Shown here: positions 37,001 through 46,495 of the stretch, in pieces | Layout: every line of letters starts with the position of its first letter | How positions within the stretch are numbered: the first letter of the stretch is position 1 | NCBI RefSeq assembly: GCF_039349365.1 | Contig: NZ_CP134977.1 | Location: 62,001 to 126,000 of the forward strand | Length of the DNA: 64,000 nt | Reading direction: 5' to 3' | Source of the DNA: Buchnera aphidicola (Shivaphis celti) | GTDB lineage: Bacteria; Pseudomonadota; Gammaproteobacteria; Enterobacterales; Enterobacteriaceae | Notes under the pieces: generated by a model | Told to the model about the DNA's origin: nothing | Database searches by the model: none | What the model saw: only the letters and a program-made list of their open reading frames with translations | Position numbers and translations under genes: made by a program

Positions 37001-37243
37001 TTCTTGTTGGATAATTTTTTTTATAGTTTTCCAATTAATTGGTTCAATATATGTAGCATCTGCAATTTCAGGATCTGTCATAATAGTTGCTGGATTTGAA
37101 TTAATTAAAATAATTCTGTATCCTTCTTCTTTTAATGCTTTACATGCTTGCGTTCCTGAATAATCAAATTCACATGCTTGTCCTATAATAATAGGTCCTG
37201 CTCCAATAATCAAAATAGACTTAATATCAGTACGTTTTGGCAT
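34019..37243 (-). CDS. carB: Carbamoyl-phosphate synthase, large subunit
   Basis: Makes carbamoyl phosphate from bicarbonate, ammonia and two ATP for arginine and pyrimidines. It has 1074 residues (E. coli 1073). Two homologous ATP-grasp halves are visible: the first opens with [19 protein letters not shown] and the second (about 560) with [21 protein letters not shown]-grasp cores contain [11 protein letters not shown] and [16 protein letters not shown]. The C-terminal allosteric domain (about 935 on) is the most diverged and A/T-biased part. carA ends 13 bases upstream. Confidence 0.98.
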   Translation of the reverse strand: MPKRTDIKSILIIGAGPIIIGQACEFDYSGTQACKALKEEGYRIILINSNPATIMTDPEIADATYIEPINWKTIKKIIQQEKPDAILPTMGGQVALNCTLQLHKKNILSDYNVKIIGASIQAIKKAENRNLFKKAIEKIGLKTAKCEIVHNMEEANKVSELIGFPCIIRPSFTMGGTGGGIAYNYEEYKSICEKGLNLSPTKELLIDESLLGWKEYEMEVVRDSNNNCIIVCSIENIDPMGIHTGDSITVAPAQTLTDKEYQLMRNASIKILQEIGVETGGSNVQFAINPQNGRMLVIEMNPRVSRSSALASKATGFPIAKIAAKLAVGYTLNELKNDITYSNIPSSFEPTIDYVVTKIPRFNFEKFIGCNDRLTTQMKSVGEVMAIGRTFQESIQKAIQGLEIEFSGFDSQINNRDKKTEKKITYELKNPGSGRLWYIADAFRMGFTIKKIYKLTSIDTWFLTEIKDIIDHEEIIKTKNFYEINYNFLKKIKSKGFSDLRIAKLMHMNEKDIRTMRYNLNLHPVYKRIDTCAAEFHTETAYMYSTWEEECESNIHDTNKKIIILGSGPNRIGQGIEFDYCCVHAAQSLKEEGYETIMINCNPETVSTDYDISDRLYFEPITLENILEVVRIEKPTGLLIQYGGQTPLKLAKKLKNFNIPIIGTQPDQIDIAEDRNKFQKIVSKLNLQQPKNATIHSIQEGIEQAKLINYPIMVRPSYVLGGKFMRIVYNEIELKKYFIEILKPNKNNPILLDQYLENAIEIDVDIICDKKDILIGGIMEHIEQAGIHSGDSCCSLPTYTLDKKTKQKIKQQVTKLAFALSVQGLMNVQIAIQKNIIYILEVNPRASRSIPFVSKATGFPLAKIAAKVMIGKTLEKQGYKNKKINLSHFSVKESVLPFNKFIGVDPILGPEMRSTGEVMGIGKTFHQAFSKAMLGANTNIKKIKRVLLKLKKTEEKHIINLSILLIKIGFKIDTTEFINCILKKSGIQSRIVNKINEGRPNIQDHIKNGEYSYIIDTTPTNQKNKYISHIRSLALEYHIHCDTTINAAFATIMSLHNNNNNIKIFKLQNINKKI

Positions 37244-37256
37244 TTTTATTCCTATA

Positions 37257-38387
37257 TTAATTTTTTTTAAATTTTTTTATATTTTTTATAAATTCACCAA
37301 ATAGTATTTCTGTATCTTCTGGTCCAGGACTTGCCTCCGGATGCCCTTGAAATCCGAAAATTTTTTTATTAATATATTTTACTCCCTGTATCGTTTTGTC
37401 AAATAAAGATTTATGTGTTATAGTTACGTGTGTTGGTAAAAAATCTTTATCAATAGTAAAATTATGATTTTGTGTTGTAATCATTACTTTTTTATCTTTT
37501 AAGTTTTGAACAGGATGATTACTTCCATGATGACCAAACTTCATTTTAATAATTTTTAAATTATTTGCTAAAGCTAATAATTGATGTCCTAAACAAATTC
37601 CGAATATTGGTATTTCAGTTATAAATAGTTTTTTAATGTTTTCGATTGCTTGAAGATATGATCTAGGATCTCCTGGACCATTTGATAATAATATTCCATC
37701 TGGTTTTAAAGATATAATATATTCTGCAGATGTATTTTCAGGAACAACAGTAACGGAGCAACCGTAGTCCACGAGCATTCGTAATATATTTTTTTTTACC
37801 CCAAAATCATATACTATCACGTGAAATAATAATTTTTGTTTTTTTTTATTATGGATATTTTTTTTTTTTCCTTCTGTCCAATGATAAGTATTTTTTGTAC
37901 TTGTGTTATAAAGAATATGATTTTTTTTTTTATTAATTTTATATTTTATATATTCATTTATTGAATCAATATCATGATTTGTATCACTCAATATACAACC
38001 GTACTGTGTTCCTTTGTTTCTGATAATTTTAGTTAATTTTCTTGTATCAATATTTTCAATTCCTACAATTCTGTTTCTTTTTAAGTAGTTTGATAAACTC
38101 ATTTTACTTCTATAATTACTATGTGTGCGAGATAAACTTTTAACAATTATTCCCTTTGCTTGAATTTGGTTAGATTCAATATCTATTTCATTTATACCAG
38201 TATTTCCAATATGTGGGTATGTAAATGTAATAATTTGATTGTTATATGAAGGATCTGTCAATATTTCTTGGTATCCAGTCATTGCTGTATTGAATACAAT
38301 TTCACCAATAGCAATACCCTGTATTCCAATTTTTATTCCTTGAAATACAGTGCCATCTTCTAATATTAGAAATGCTGATTTACTCAA
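37257..38387 (-). CDS. carA: Carbamoyl-phosphate synthase, small (glutaminase) subunit
   Basis: Class I amidotransferase subunit that supplies ammonia to CarB. It has 376 residues (E. coli 382). The N-terminal domain starts [15 protein letters not shown]; the glutaminase domain (about 190-376) contains [20 protein letters not shown], the catalytic Cys in [10 protein letters not shown] near 265, and His/Glu in [11 protein letters not shown] near 350. A 12-T run at 37858-37869 (A run in the coding sense) falls in the variable linker without breaking the frame. It is followed by carB, as in E. coli. Confidence 0.97.
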   Translation of the reverse strand: MSKSAFLILEDGTVFQGIKIGIQGIAIGEIVFNTAMTGYQEILTDPSYNNQIITFTYPHIGNTGINEIDIESNQIQAKGIIVKSLSRTHSNYRSKMSLSNYLKRNRIVGIENIDTRKLTKIIRNKGTQYGCILSDTNHDIDSINEYIKYKINKKKNHILYNTSTKNTYHWTEGKKKNIHNKKKQKLLFHVIVYDFGVKKNILRMLVDYGCSVTVVPENTSAEYIISLKPDGILLSNGPGDPRSYLQAIENIKKLFITEIPIFGICLGHQLLALANNLKIIKMKFGHHGSNHPVQNLKDKKVMITTQNHNFTIDKDFLPTHVTITHKSLFDKTIQGVKYINKKIFGFQGHPEASPGPEDTEILFGEFIKNIKKFKKN

Positions 38388-38430
38388 TGGTTAACTCCAA
38401 AATTCGTTATATTAATTATTATTGATTTTA

Positions 38431-39219
38431 TTATATATTTAAAACATGATTCATGTTAAATAAACCGGATTTTTTATTTTTTATCCATATTGCTGCATCA
38501 ATTGCACCTTTTGAAAATGTATTTCTATTATTTGCATGATGTGATAATGTTATTTTTTCTCCATTTCCTAAAAACATTACTTGATGTTCACCAATGGTAT
38601 CTCCTCCACGGATAATTGCAAATCCAATTTTATTGTTTTTTCTGATATTAGTAATCTCTTTTTTTCGGTATATGCTGCATTTTTCTAAATCCCATTGCTT
38701 ATTTTTTGCAATAATATCTCCAATTTGTAGTGCAGTTCCTGATGGAGAATCAATTTTATTTCTATGGTGTGATTCTAAAATTTCAACGTCATATGTTTGG
38801 TCAAGAATTTTTGCAGTATCTTGGATTAGTTTAAAAAGTAAATTGATTCCAACACTAAAATTTGCTGAAATTATAATACCAATATCATTTGAGTATTTTT
38901 TTATTTTTTTAATTTCTATCTCATTAAAACCAGTTGTTCCAATAACTATATTTTTATTATATTTTTTGCAAATATTTAAATTATTTAACGTATTTTGTGG
39001 TGTACTGAAATCAATGAGTACATCAAATGTATCGATTTTTTCTACTATTTTTTTGCTTTCTATTACTTTTACATTTTGTAAATGAATTTTTTTTTTTTCT
39101 TTTACGAATGCGCATGTTAATAATGCTTCTTGGTATTTTTGAATTGTCTTTACAAGACTAGAGCCCATTCTTCCGTATGCTCCTGAAATTGCAATTTTCG
39201 TAATATTTTTCATATACAT
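38431..39219 (-). CDS. dapB: 4-hydroxy-tetrahydrodipicolinate reductase
   Basis: NAD(P)H-dependent second step of the diaminopimelate/lysine branch, acting on the DapA product. It has 262 residues from ATG 39219, or 260 from ATG 39213 (E. coli 273). Motifs: AISGAYGRMGSSL nucleotide fold, IDFSTPQNTLNNL near 72, GTTGF near 95, ANFSVGINL near 120, and the catalytic HHRNKIDSPSGTAL near 150. It lies 43 bases upstream of carA on the same strand, matching the E. coli dapB-carA-carB order. Confidence 0.96.
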   Translation of the reverse strand: MYMKNITKIAISGAYGRMGSSLVKTIQKYQEALLTCAFVKEKKKIHLQNVKVIESKKIVEKIDTFDVLIDFSTPQNTLNNLNICKKYNKNIVIGTTGFNEIEIKKIKKYSNDIGIIISANFSVGINLLFKLIQDTAKILDQTYDVEILESHHRNKIDSPSGTALQIGDIIAKNKQWDLEKCSIYRKKEITNIRKNNKIGFAIIRGGDTIGEHQVMFLGNGEKITLSHHANNRNTFSKGAIDAAIWIKNKKSGLFNMNHVLNI

Positions 39220-39332
39220 TTTATTCTTAGAATATATTTTATATTAATTTATCTTTATTATATTTTTTATAAATATATATTATTTAATATTTATAATTTT
39301 ATAGCATTGTGAAATATTTTTTTATTTTATTT

Positions 39333-39764
39333 TTATTTATTCATTTTATTTAATTGATATAGTTTGATAACTATACCGAATAGAATCATGATATCTGCAA
39401 AGTTAAAAATTATGTAGTGTAAATGATTATTATTAATATCTATAAAATCGACTACAAATCCATAATATAGTTTATCAAATATATTACTTATCGATCCTCC
39501 AATAATGATTTGATATATTTTTTCATTTTTTTGAAGCATTTGAATTATTAAAAAAGATATTATAAAAAAATTTAAAAAAATAAAGTCATTTTTTTTGTAT
39601 TGTGTTAAAAAATTAAATGCTATTCCGTAATTTCTTACATATAATATATTTAATATATAAAATATTTTTTTGTATTCATTTTCCTTGAAGTTCATTATTA
39701 TGAATAGTTTACTTATATAATCTATTAAAAATATTACAAAAATTATGTAAAAATTTTTATACAA
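39333..39764 (-). CDS. lspA: Lipoprotein signal peptidase (signal peptidase II)
   Basis: Inner-membrane aspartyl protease that cleaves prolipoprotein signal peptides. The frame opens at ATG 39812 inside ileS; I favour TTG 39764 because AAGGAG lies 11 bases upstream and the protein then starts with the first membrane helix (143 residues). ATG 39800 (155 residues) remains possible. Four hydrophobic helices are seen. Catalytic motifs are NIFDKLYYGFVVDFID and FNFADIMI. Conserved RNYGIAFNFL (E. coli RNYGAAFSFL) supports the call. It overlaps the ileS 3' end. Confidence 0.9.
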   Translation of the reverse strand: MYKNFYIIFVIFLIDYISKLFIIMNFKENEYKKIFYILNILYVRNYGIAFNFLTQYKKNDFIFLNFFIISFLIIQMLQKNEKIYQIIIGGSISNIFDKLYYGFVVDFIDINNNHLHYIIFNFADIMILFGIVIKLYQLNKMNK

Positions 39765-42570
39765 ATTGACGATTTTCTCCTTTTGAATGAATATTTTCAT
39801 TGCATCGATCACAGATATTTTTATCTGTATTGTAAGTTTTTACTTGGTTGAAATAATTCCAACATCTTGGACATTTGACGCCTATATATTTTTGTATTAA
39901 TATTTTTAGTTCTTTTATATTTTTACTTTTATCAGTGTTCATTGGAGATTTTTCATATTTTTTGATTTTAATTTCAGATACCAGGAATATAAATTTCAAT
40001 TCTTTTTTAAGTATCATTAGTATTTTATATATAGTATTTTTTGCATAAAATATGATTTTCATTTCTAATGAGTTATGTATTTTTTTTTCTTTCTTTTGAT
40101 ACTCTATGATTTTATTAACTTCTGATTTAATTAGAAATAACTTCTCCCAATCTTGACTTTTAATAATTTCATCGGTAGAATAAAAATATTTTATTTCTTT
40201 CCATGTTGTAGAAAAAATAGATTGTTTGTTTGTATTTGGAACATAGTTGAAAATTTCATATGCTGTAAATGGTAAAATGGGAGTAATCCATTGCAATAGT
40301 AATTTGATAATATAATACATGGCAGTTTGCCCACTTCGTCTCGCAATACTATTTTTTTTGTTTGTATATTGTCTATCTTTCACAATATCAAGATAATATG
40401 ATCCTAACTGTATTGAACAAAATGTAATTATTTTTTTTATTATTTTGTAAAACTTATATTTTTTATATAGTAAAATTATTTTTTCATGTAAAATATTTGT
40501 TTGTTCAATTATCCATTTATCTAATAAAATCATATTTTCAAAATTTATTTTATTAATGCGATTGTCAAAATCGTAAATATTACTTAATAGAAATCTACTA
40601 GTATTACGAATTCTTCGATATTGTTCTGAAATTTGTTTAAATGTTTCAGAAGAAACTATAATATCAGTAGTGTAATTAGTAGATGCTACCCACAACCTCA
40701 ATATATCAGCTCCATATATTTTGATAATTTCATTTGGAGTAATAGTATTTCCTAACGATTTAGACATTTTTTTTCCTGAATTATCTATTACAAAGCTATG
40801 TGTTAAAATTTCTTGATATGGTGCTTTTTGATTAATAATAGTAGAAATAATTAATGAGGACATAAACCATCCTCTATATTGATCTATTCCTTCTGCATAC
40901 ATATTACTATTTTTTTTTAAAAATTTATTTTTATATAATTTTATATTATGTATACATCCTGACTCAAACCATACATCTAATACATCTGTAGATTTTTTAT
41001 ATTCTTGATGGTCTTGACCTAATAATTTTTTTTTATCAATATTCCACCATATTTCAGATCCTTGTTTTTCAAATATTTTTGCTATTTTTTCAATAATTTC
41101 AATGGTTTTTGGATGCATTTTCTTTGTTTTTTTATGTATGAATATTGTTATAGGTATACCCCATATTCTTTGTCTCGAAATACACCAATCCGGTCTCTCT
41201 TTTAACATGTCATACATTCTTTGATAACCCCATTTTGGAGTCCATTTTACTTTTTGAATGGATTGTATAGCATCTTTTTTTATTTTTGTATTGTTAATCT
41301 TAATAAACCATTGTTTTGTTGTTCGGTATATTATAGGATATTTATGTCTCCAACAATGAGGATATTCGTGTTCAAATAAATCATTATCTAATAATAATTT
41401 TTTTTTTTCGAGTATATGAATAATATTTTTATTACTTTTAAAGATATTTTTTTTATTGATTGTTGGATGTATATTATCTTGATATATTCCTTTATCATTA
41501 ATCATTTTTGTTAATTTGATATGATATTTTTGACTAACTAAGTAATCTTCTTCGCCGTAATCTGGTGCAATATGTACGGCACCTGTTCCTGTTTTGTTTG
41601 TTACATGGGTAGATAAAATAATAGGAACATTAAAATGAAGGAATGGATGTTGAAGTTGAATATTTTCGAGAGTTTTTCCTTTTTTTGTTTGAATAATTGT
41701 CCATTTTGGAATATTTATTTTTTTCATAATTTCTGATGTTAGATTTTTTGCAACTAAAATGGAATATTGATCTAGTTGTATTAAATTATATTCTATTTCA
41801 GGATGTAGAGCGACGGCACGATTTGCAGGTAAAGTCCATGGAGTAGTAGTCCAGACAATAATATAAGCTTGATTATGGACAGTATGTAACGTAAATATTT
41901 TTTTAAAATGATTAATATCAATAATTTTAAACATTACAATAATTGAATGGTCTTTAGTTTTAATGTATTCTACTTCCGCTTCTGCTAAAGCTGATTGACA
42001 TTTTATACACCAGTGTACAGGTTTTAACCCTTGATATAGATATTTTTTTTTAATGATTTGACCTAATATTCGAATTACATTGGATTCTAATAATTTATTC
42101 ATTGTTGATTGATAATTTTCCCAATCTCCAAATACTCCCAATCTTATGAAGTCTGCTTTTTGTTTTGCAATTTGTTGATTAGCATATTGATAGCATTTTT
42201 TTCGAAAATCTTGTTTTGTAATTTCACAATTGGAATGTTTGATTTTTTTTTCAATTTGGTGTTCAATGGGTAATCCATGACAATCCCATATTGGAATATA
42301 TGGTGTATTAAATCCAGATAATGTTTTTGATTTAATTATCATATCTTTAATTATTTTGTTAACAGCATGTCCGATATGAATATTTCCATTAGCATATGGA
42401 GGTCCATCATGTAGTAAAAATATTTCTTTATTTTTTTGAAAATTTTGGATATGATGATATATGTTTTCTTGTTTCCATTTTTTTAAAATTTCTGGTTCTT
42501 TTGTTTTTAAATTTCCTTTCATAGGAAATTTTGTTTTAGGTAAATTTAAGGTATTTTTATAGGATTCCAT
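39757..42570 (-). CDS. ileS: Isoleucyl-tRNA synthetase
   Basis: Class I synthetase that charges tRNA-Ile, including the lysidine-modified species made by TilS. It has 937 residues (E. coli 938). HIGH motif GNIHIGHAVNK near 62, KMSKS motif GKKMSKSLGN near 600, and the C-terminal zinc finger CPRCWNYF/CDRC near 900. The CP1 editing domain keeps both diagnostic pieces: WTTTPWTLPAN and VHIAPDYGEEDY with the editing Asp. TAGGA precedes the ATG. It overlaps downstream lspA, as in E. coli. Confidence 0.98.
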   Translation of the reverse strand: MESYKNTLNLPKTKFPMKGNLKTKEPEILKKWKQENIYHHIQNFQKNKEIFLLHDGPPYANGNIHIGHAVNKIIKDMIIKSKTLSGFNTPYIPIWDCHGLPIEHQIEKKIKHSNCEITKQDFRKKCYQYANQQIAKQKADFIRLGVFGDWENYQSTMNKLLESNVIRILGQIIKKKYLYQGLKPVHWCIKCQSALAEAEVEYIKTKDHSIIVMFKIIDINHFKKIFTLHTVHNQAYIIVWTTTPWTLPANRAVALHPEIEYNLIQLDQYSILVAKNLTSEIMKKINIPKWTIIQTKKGKTLENIQLQHPFLHFNVPIILSTHVTNKTGTGAVHIAPDYGEEDYLVSQKYHIKLTKMINDKGIYQDNIHPTINKKNIFKSNKNIIHILEKKKLLLDNDLFEHEYPHCWRHKYPIIYRTTKQWFIKINNTKIKKDAIQSIQKVKWTPKWGYQRMYDMLKERPDWCISRQRIWGIPITIFIHKKTKKMHPKTIEIIEKIAKIFEKQGSEIWWNIDKKKLLGQDHQEYKKSTDVLDVWFESGCIHNIKLYKNKFLKKNSNMYAEGIDQYRGWFMSSLIISTIINQKAPYQEILTHSFVIDNSGKKMSKSLGNTITPNEIIKIYGADILRLWVASTNYTTDIIVSSETFKQISEQYRRIRNTSRFLLSNIYDFDNRINKINFENMILLDKWIIEQTNILHEKIILLYKKYKFYKIIKKIITFCSIQLGSYYLDIVKDRQYTNKKNSIARRSGQTAMYYIIKLLLQWITPILPFTAYEIFNYVPNTNKQSIFSTTWKEIKYFYSTDEIIKSQDWEKLFLIKSEVNKIIEYQKKEKKIHNSLEMKIIFYAKNTIYKILMILKKELKFIFLVSEIKIKKYEKSPMNTDKSKNIKELKILIQKYIGVKCPRCWNYFNQVKTYNTDKNICDRCNENIHSKGENRQFV

Positions 42571-42689
42571 ATAATTTCCTAATTATTTACGATCTATAAT
42601 GTATTTTATTGCATTATATTATATTGTAAGTATAATGTATTAATTTTATATATATTCATATATTTATATATATAAAAAAAATTAAAATA

Positions 42690-42718
42690 TTGTGAAAATA
42701 GTATTTATTTTATATAAT
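42690..42718 (+). promoter_or_regulatory. Candidate rpsT promoter
   Basis: TTGTGA (42690-42695), 17-base spacer, perfect TATAAT (42713-42718). It would give a leader of about 27 bases ending in AAGGA before the TTG start of rpsT. Spacing and -10 match are good for this AT-rich background. Confidence 0.5.
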
Positions 42719-42751
42719 ATAATTATTTTTAAAAAAAAAAGGAATAATTAA

Positions 42752-43012
42752 TTGTCTAATATTAAATCAGCAAAAAAGCAATCTATAAAATCCAAAAAGT
42801 TAAAAAAAAATAATTCTATTTGTAAAACAATTTTAAAAACATTAATTAAAAAAATGTCTTATTCAATAATTAATAAAGATAAATTACTTGCTTTACAAAT
42901 TTGGCCAATATTACAATCTAAATTGGATAGATTTTCTCGTAAAAGAATTATTCATCGTAATAAAGCAGCTCGATATAAATCAAGATTTTTTTTACGTTTA
43001 AAATCTTTGTAA
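42752..43012 (+). CDS. rpsT: Ribosomal protein bS20, UUG start
   Basis: Basic helical 30S protein that binds 16S rRNA. It has 86 residues (E. coli 87). It starts SNIKSAKKQSIKSKK after a TTG codon at 42752 with AAGGA upstream; no in-frame ATG exists until the middle of the protein. E. coli rpsT also uses UUG, where the weak start is part of S20 autoregulation. A C-terminal HRNKAARYKSR segment is typical. It is divergent from ileS and converges on dnaJ. Confidence 0.96.
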   Translation: MSNIKSAKKQSIKSKKLKKNNSICKTILKTLIKKMSYSIINKDKLLALQIWPILQSKLDRFSRKRIIHRNKAARYKSRFFLRLKSL

Positions 43013-43042
43013 AAAATTTATTATATATTTTAAAATTATCAT

Positions 43043-43071
43043 GTACTGCTTCAATTTTTATGAAGCAATAC
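43043..43071 (+). terminator. Hairpin between convergent rpsT and dnaJ
   Basis: GTACTGCTTCA (43043-43053) pairs with TGAAGCAATAC (43061-43071) with one mismatch around a 7-base loop. It is located 30 bases after rpsT and 7 bases from the dnaJ stop, so it probably ends both transcripts. Confidence 0.65.
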
Positions 43072-43078
43072 CCGATAT

Positions 43079-44221
43079 TTATTTTGTTAAATCATCAAAA
43101 AACTTTTTTATTCCGTCGAAAAATCTTTTAGATTTTGGATTGTTTTGTACTTTGTTATTGTTATTTAAACTTTTTTCTAGATCTTGTAAGATTTTCTTTT
43201 GTGTATTATTTAAATTAATTGGTGTTTCGATTATTATTTTACACAATAGATCTCCTGTTTGATATGTTCGAATAGAATTTACCCCTCTGCCTCTAATACG
43301 AAATAATTTACCTGATTGTGTTTCAGGTGGAATGGTAATTTTTATTTTATTATCTATAGTTGGGACCTCTATTTTTCCTCCTAACGCTGCCATACAAAAA
43401 TTGATTGGAATTTCACAATATAAATCATTTCCTTTTCTTTTAAAAATTTGGTGTTTTTTAACTAAAATTTGTATGTATAGGTCTCCTGATGGAGCTCCAT
43501 TTTTTCCGGCTTCTCCTTCATTGTTTAATTTAATTTTATCTTTGTTATCCACTCCAGCAGGTATTGTGACTATTATTTTTTTTGTTTTTTTAATTCTTCC
43601 AGATCCATTGCATGATATGCATGGGTTGGATATAATTTCTCCTGATCCATGACAATGAGTACAAGTTTGTTGTACTGAAAAAAATCCTTGTCTAATGTGT
43701 ATTTGACCGTTTCCTTTACACATTTTACATTTTTCTGGGTTTTCTCCATTTTTTGTTCCGCTACCATGACAAGAATTACATTTTTTTAAGGTAGGAATGA
43801 GTATTTTTTTCTTTATTCCTTTGACTGCTTCTTCTAAATTTAATTCCAAATCGTATTGTAAATCAGATCCTTTTTGTGCTCTTCTTTTTCGACTATTGCT
43901 TCCAAAAATATCTCCAAATACATCTCCAAAAATATCGCTAAAGTCAGAATTAGTTGAAAAATTTTCATCAAAAGAAGAATGATTTGAGTATCCTTGTTCA
44001 AATGCTGTGTGTCCATGTTGGTCATACATTGTTCTTTTTTTTGGATCAATTAATATTTCATATGCTTCTTTAATCTCTTTAAATTTTTTTTCAGAATTTT
44101 TATCTCCTTGATTTCGATCTGGATGGTATTTCATAGCTAATTTTTTATATGATTTTTTTATTTCTGTATGACTTGCAGATTTTGTAATACCTAAAATTTT
44201 ATAATAATCTTTTTTTATCAT
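43079..44221 (-). CDS. dnaJ: Chaperone protein DnaJ
   Basis: Hsp40 co-chaperone that delivers clients to DnaK and stimulates its ATPase. It has 380 residues (E. coli 376). The J domain (1-70) has the HPD motif in [10 protein letters not shown]; a G/F-type linker follows (about 75-115). The zinc domain has four repeats: [24 protein letters not shown] and CISCNGSG. C-terminal substrate-binding domains follow from about 215. It lies 77 bases downstream of dnaK, separated by a strong hairpin. Confidence 0.97.
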   Translation of the reverse strand: MIKKDYYKILGITKSASHTEIKKSYKKLAMKYHPDRNQGDKNSEKKFKEIKEAYEILIDPKKRTMYDQHGHTAFEQGYSNHSSFDENFSTNSDFSDIFGDVFGDIFGSNSRKRRAQKGSDLQYDLELNLEEAVKGIKKKILIPTLKKCNSCHGSGTKNGENPEKCKMCKGNGQIHIRQGFFSVQQTCTHCHGSGEIISNPCISCNGSGRIKKTKKIIVTIPAGVDNKDKIKLNNEGEAGKNGAPSGDLYIQILVKKHQIFKRKGNDLYCEIPINFCMAALGGKIEVPTIDNKIKITIPPETQSGKLFRIRGRGVNSIRTYQTGDLLCKIIIETPINLNNTQKKILQDLEKSLNNNNKVQNNPKSKRFFDGIKKFFDDLTK

Positions 44222-44250
44222 ACTAACTTCCTAAATCTCACTTGTTTTCA

Positions 44251-44271
44251 CGGACGTATTTTATACGTCCG
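44251..44271 (-). promoter_or_regulatory. 9-bp hairpin in the dnaK-dnaJ spacer
   Basis: CGGACGTAT (44251-44259) and ATACGTCCG (44263-44271) pair perfectly around a 3-base loop, an unusually GC-rich and tight hairpin here. It lies in the 77-base gap between dnaK and dnaJ. It may attenuate or stabilise the dnaK part of the message, giving more DnaK than DnaJ. Confidence 0.55.
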
Positions 44272-44298
44272 CATGATCGGTTATTGTTTTAATGATTC

Positions 44299-46215
44299 TT
44301 ATTTTTTTTCTTTTTTTTCTTTTACTTCTTCGTATTCTGCATCTACTACATTATCATCTTTTTCTTTTTTTGGATTATCATTTGTTTGTTTATTATTTGT
44401 ATTTTTTTGTATTATTTCCATTAATTTAGATGATAACTGTATTAGTTCTTGTATTTTTTTTTCTATTACTTCTTTATTATCTTGTTTTAAAACTACATTG
44501 AGCTCATTAATTTTATCATTAATATTTTTGTATTCTGCTGCACTCAGTTTGTTTTTTACTTCTTCTAATTGTTTTTTTGTACTATGTGAAATTTGATCAC
44601 CTTGGTTTTTTACTTTAATTAATTCTTCAAATTGTTGATCTGATTCAGCATTCATTTCTGCATCTGAAATCATTTTTTTTATTTCCTCTTCCTTTAATCC
44701 AGAAGATGCTTGAATCGTTATTTTTTGTTCTTTTCCTGTTTTTTTATCTTTTGCTGAAACATGTAAAATTCCGTCAGAATCAATATCAAATGTTACTTCA
44801 ATTTGCGGCATACCTCTTGGTGCAGGCTGTATGCCATCTAAGTTGAATTGACCTAATGATTTATTATCAATTGATCTTTTTCTTTCTCCTTGTAAAACGT
44901 GTATAGTGACTGCAGATTGATTATCTTCTGCGGTAGAGAAAATTTGACTGTGTTTAGTTGGAATAGTAGTATTTTTTTTAATTAGAGGAGTCATGATTCC
45001 TCCCATCGTTTCAATTCCTAATGACAATGGTGTTACATCAAGCAATAATACATCTTTTACATCACCAGAAAGTACGCCACCTTGTACGGCTGCTCCGATT
45101 GCAACAGCTTCATCAGGATTAACATCTTTTCTAGGTTGTTTTCCAAAAAACTTTTCTACTTTTTCTTGTACTAATGGCATTCTTGTTTGTCCGCCAACAA
45201 GTATAACATCATCAATATCTGTAACAGATAAATTAGCATCTTTAAGAGCAATTTTTAATGGAGTAATAGATTTTGTAATTAAATCTTCTACTAATAGTTC
45301 TAATTTTGATCTAGTAATTTTAATATTTAAATGTTTTGGTCCATTGGCATCTGCAGTAATATATGGAAGATTAACATCACTTTGTTGTGTAGATGACAAT
45401 TCAATTTTAGTTTTTTCTGCTGCTTCTTTTAATCTTTGCATGGCAAGGGGGTCATTTCTTAAATCTATTCCTTGCTCTTTTTTAAATTCTTTTACTAAAT
45501 AATTGATTAATCGATTATCAAAATCTTCTCCACCGAGATGAGTATCTCCATTAGTTGATAACACCTCAAATGTTTTTTCTTGATCTACATTATCTATTTC
45601 AATAATTGAAATATCAAATGTTCCTCCTCCTAAATCATATACTGCAATTGTTTTACTTCCTGTGCTTTTATCTAATCCATAAGCTAAAGCGGCTGCTGTT
45701 GGTTCATTAATAATTCTTTTTACTTCTAATCCAGCAATTTTACCTGCATCTTTAGTTGCTTGTCTCTGCGCATCGTTGAAATATGCTGGAACAGTAATGA
45801 CTGCTGCTGTTACTTTTTCTCCTAAATAGTTTTCGGCTGTTTTTTTCATTTTTTTTAGAATTTCAGCAGAAATTTGCGGAGGGGCCATACTTTTCCCTTT
45901 AACATTAATCCAGGCATCTCCATTTCCTGAATTAATAATTTCATATGGCATGATTTTTATATCTTTTTGTACTTCTTCATCTTGAAATTTTCTACCAATT
46001 AATCTTTTTATTGCAAAAAGAGTATTTTTTGGATTAGTAATGGACTGACGTTTTGCTGGTTGTCCTACTAATATTTCTCCATTGTTGGTGTATGCAATTA
46101 CTGATGGAGTGGTACGTTCTCCTTCTGCATTTTCTAACACCTTTGCTTGTTTCCCATCGATAATGGCAATACAAGAATTTGTAGTTCCTAAATCAATTCC
46201 TATAATTCTTCCCAT
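44299..46215 (-). CDS. dnaK: Chaperone protein DnaK (Hsp70)
   Basis: ATP-driven main cytosolic Hsp70. It has 638 residues, the same as E. coli. The ATPase domain (1-385) has [35 protein letters not shown] and [10 protein letters not shown]. The substrate domain contains [16 protein letters not shown]. The C-terminal tail keeps the acidic DAEYEEV GrpE/DnaJ-type end followed by lysines. Codon use is somewhat more GC-rich than neighbours, fitting high expression and strong constraint. A sigma-32-like promoter lies upstream. Confidence 0.98.
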   Translation of the reverse strand: MGRIIGIDLGTTNSCIAIIDGKQAKVLENAEGERTTPSVIAYTNNGEILVGQPAKRQSITNPKNTLFAIKRLIGRKFQDEEVQKDIKIMPYEIINSGNGDAWINVKGKSMAPPQISAEILKKMKKTAENYLGEKVTAAVITVPAYFNDAQRQATKDAGKIAGLEVKRIINEPTAAALAYGLDKSTGSKTIAVYDLGGGTFDISIIEIDNVDQEKTFEVLSTNGDTHLGGEDFDNRLINYLVKEFKKEQGIDLRNDPLAMQRLKEAAEKTKIELSSTQQSDVNLPYITADANGPKHLNIKITRSKLELLVEDLITKSITPLKIALKDANLSVTDIDDVILVGGQTRMPLVQEKVEKFFGKQPRKDVNPDEAVAIGAAVQGGVLSGDVKDVLLLDVTPLSLGIETMGGIMTPLIKKNTTIPTKHSQIFSTAEDNQSAVTIHVLQGERKRSIDNKSLGQFNLDGIQPAPRGMPQIEVTFDIDSDGILHVSAKDKKTGKEQKITIQASSGLKEEEIKKMISDAEMNAESDQQFEELIKVKNQGDQISHSTKKQLEEVKNKLSAAEYKNINDKINELNVVLKQDNKEVIEKKIQELIQLSSKLMEIIQKNTNNKQTNDNPKKEKDDNVVDAEYEEVKEKKEKK

Positions 46216-46293
46216 CTATATTGTCTCCATAAAAATTGTGCTTGATGTTTTATATACTTTTTCATACATAAAAAATTTTGTGTATACAGAAAT

Positions 46294-46322
46294 AGATAAG
46301 GTCTTTTTTATGTATCATCAAG
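46294..46322 (-). promoter_or_regulatory. Heat-shock (sigma-32-like) promoter candidate for dnaK
   Basis: On the minus strand CTTGATG (46316-46322) is followed after 14 bases by CCTTATCT (46294-46301). The E. coli sigma-32 consensus is CTTGAAA and CCCCATNT, so both boxes match well with usual spacing. It lies about 80 bases upstream of the dnaK start. Confidence 0.5.
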
Positions 46323-46404
46323 TGTTATTGGAAAATATTTATTAAAATGGTTCATATTTTACTTGTTATATTGATACTATACCATAATTTATAAAAATCA
46401 CTTG

Positions 46405-46433
46405 TTTTCATAATGTTTTTAAAGATTTATAAT
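46405..46433 (+). promoter_or_regulatory. Candidate nuo operon promoter
   Basis: TTTTCA (46405-46410) and TATAAT (46428-46433), spacer 17, about 60 bases upstream of nuoA in the 280-base divergent region with dnaK. The -10 box is perfect and the -35 weak. The rest of the divergent region shows no gene. Confidence 0.3.
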
Positions 46434-46495
46434 ATATAATTTTCTATATTATATATTATAATTATAGATTATTAATTTGATAGATAGGTGGAAAA

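Noticed and set aside
43597-45502. Long open frames on the plus strand opposite dnaK and dnaJ (for example 44993-45502)
   Set aside because: They are antisense shadows of strongly conserved genes, have no ribosome-binding sites, and their translations resemble no family.
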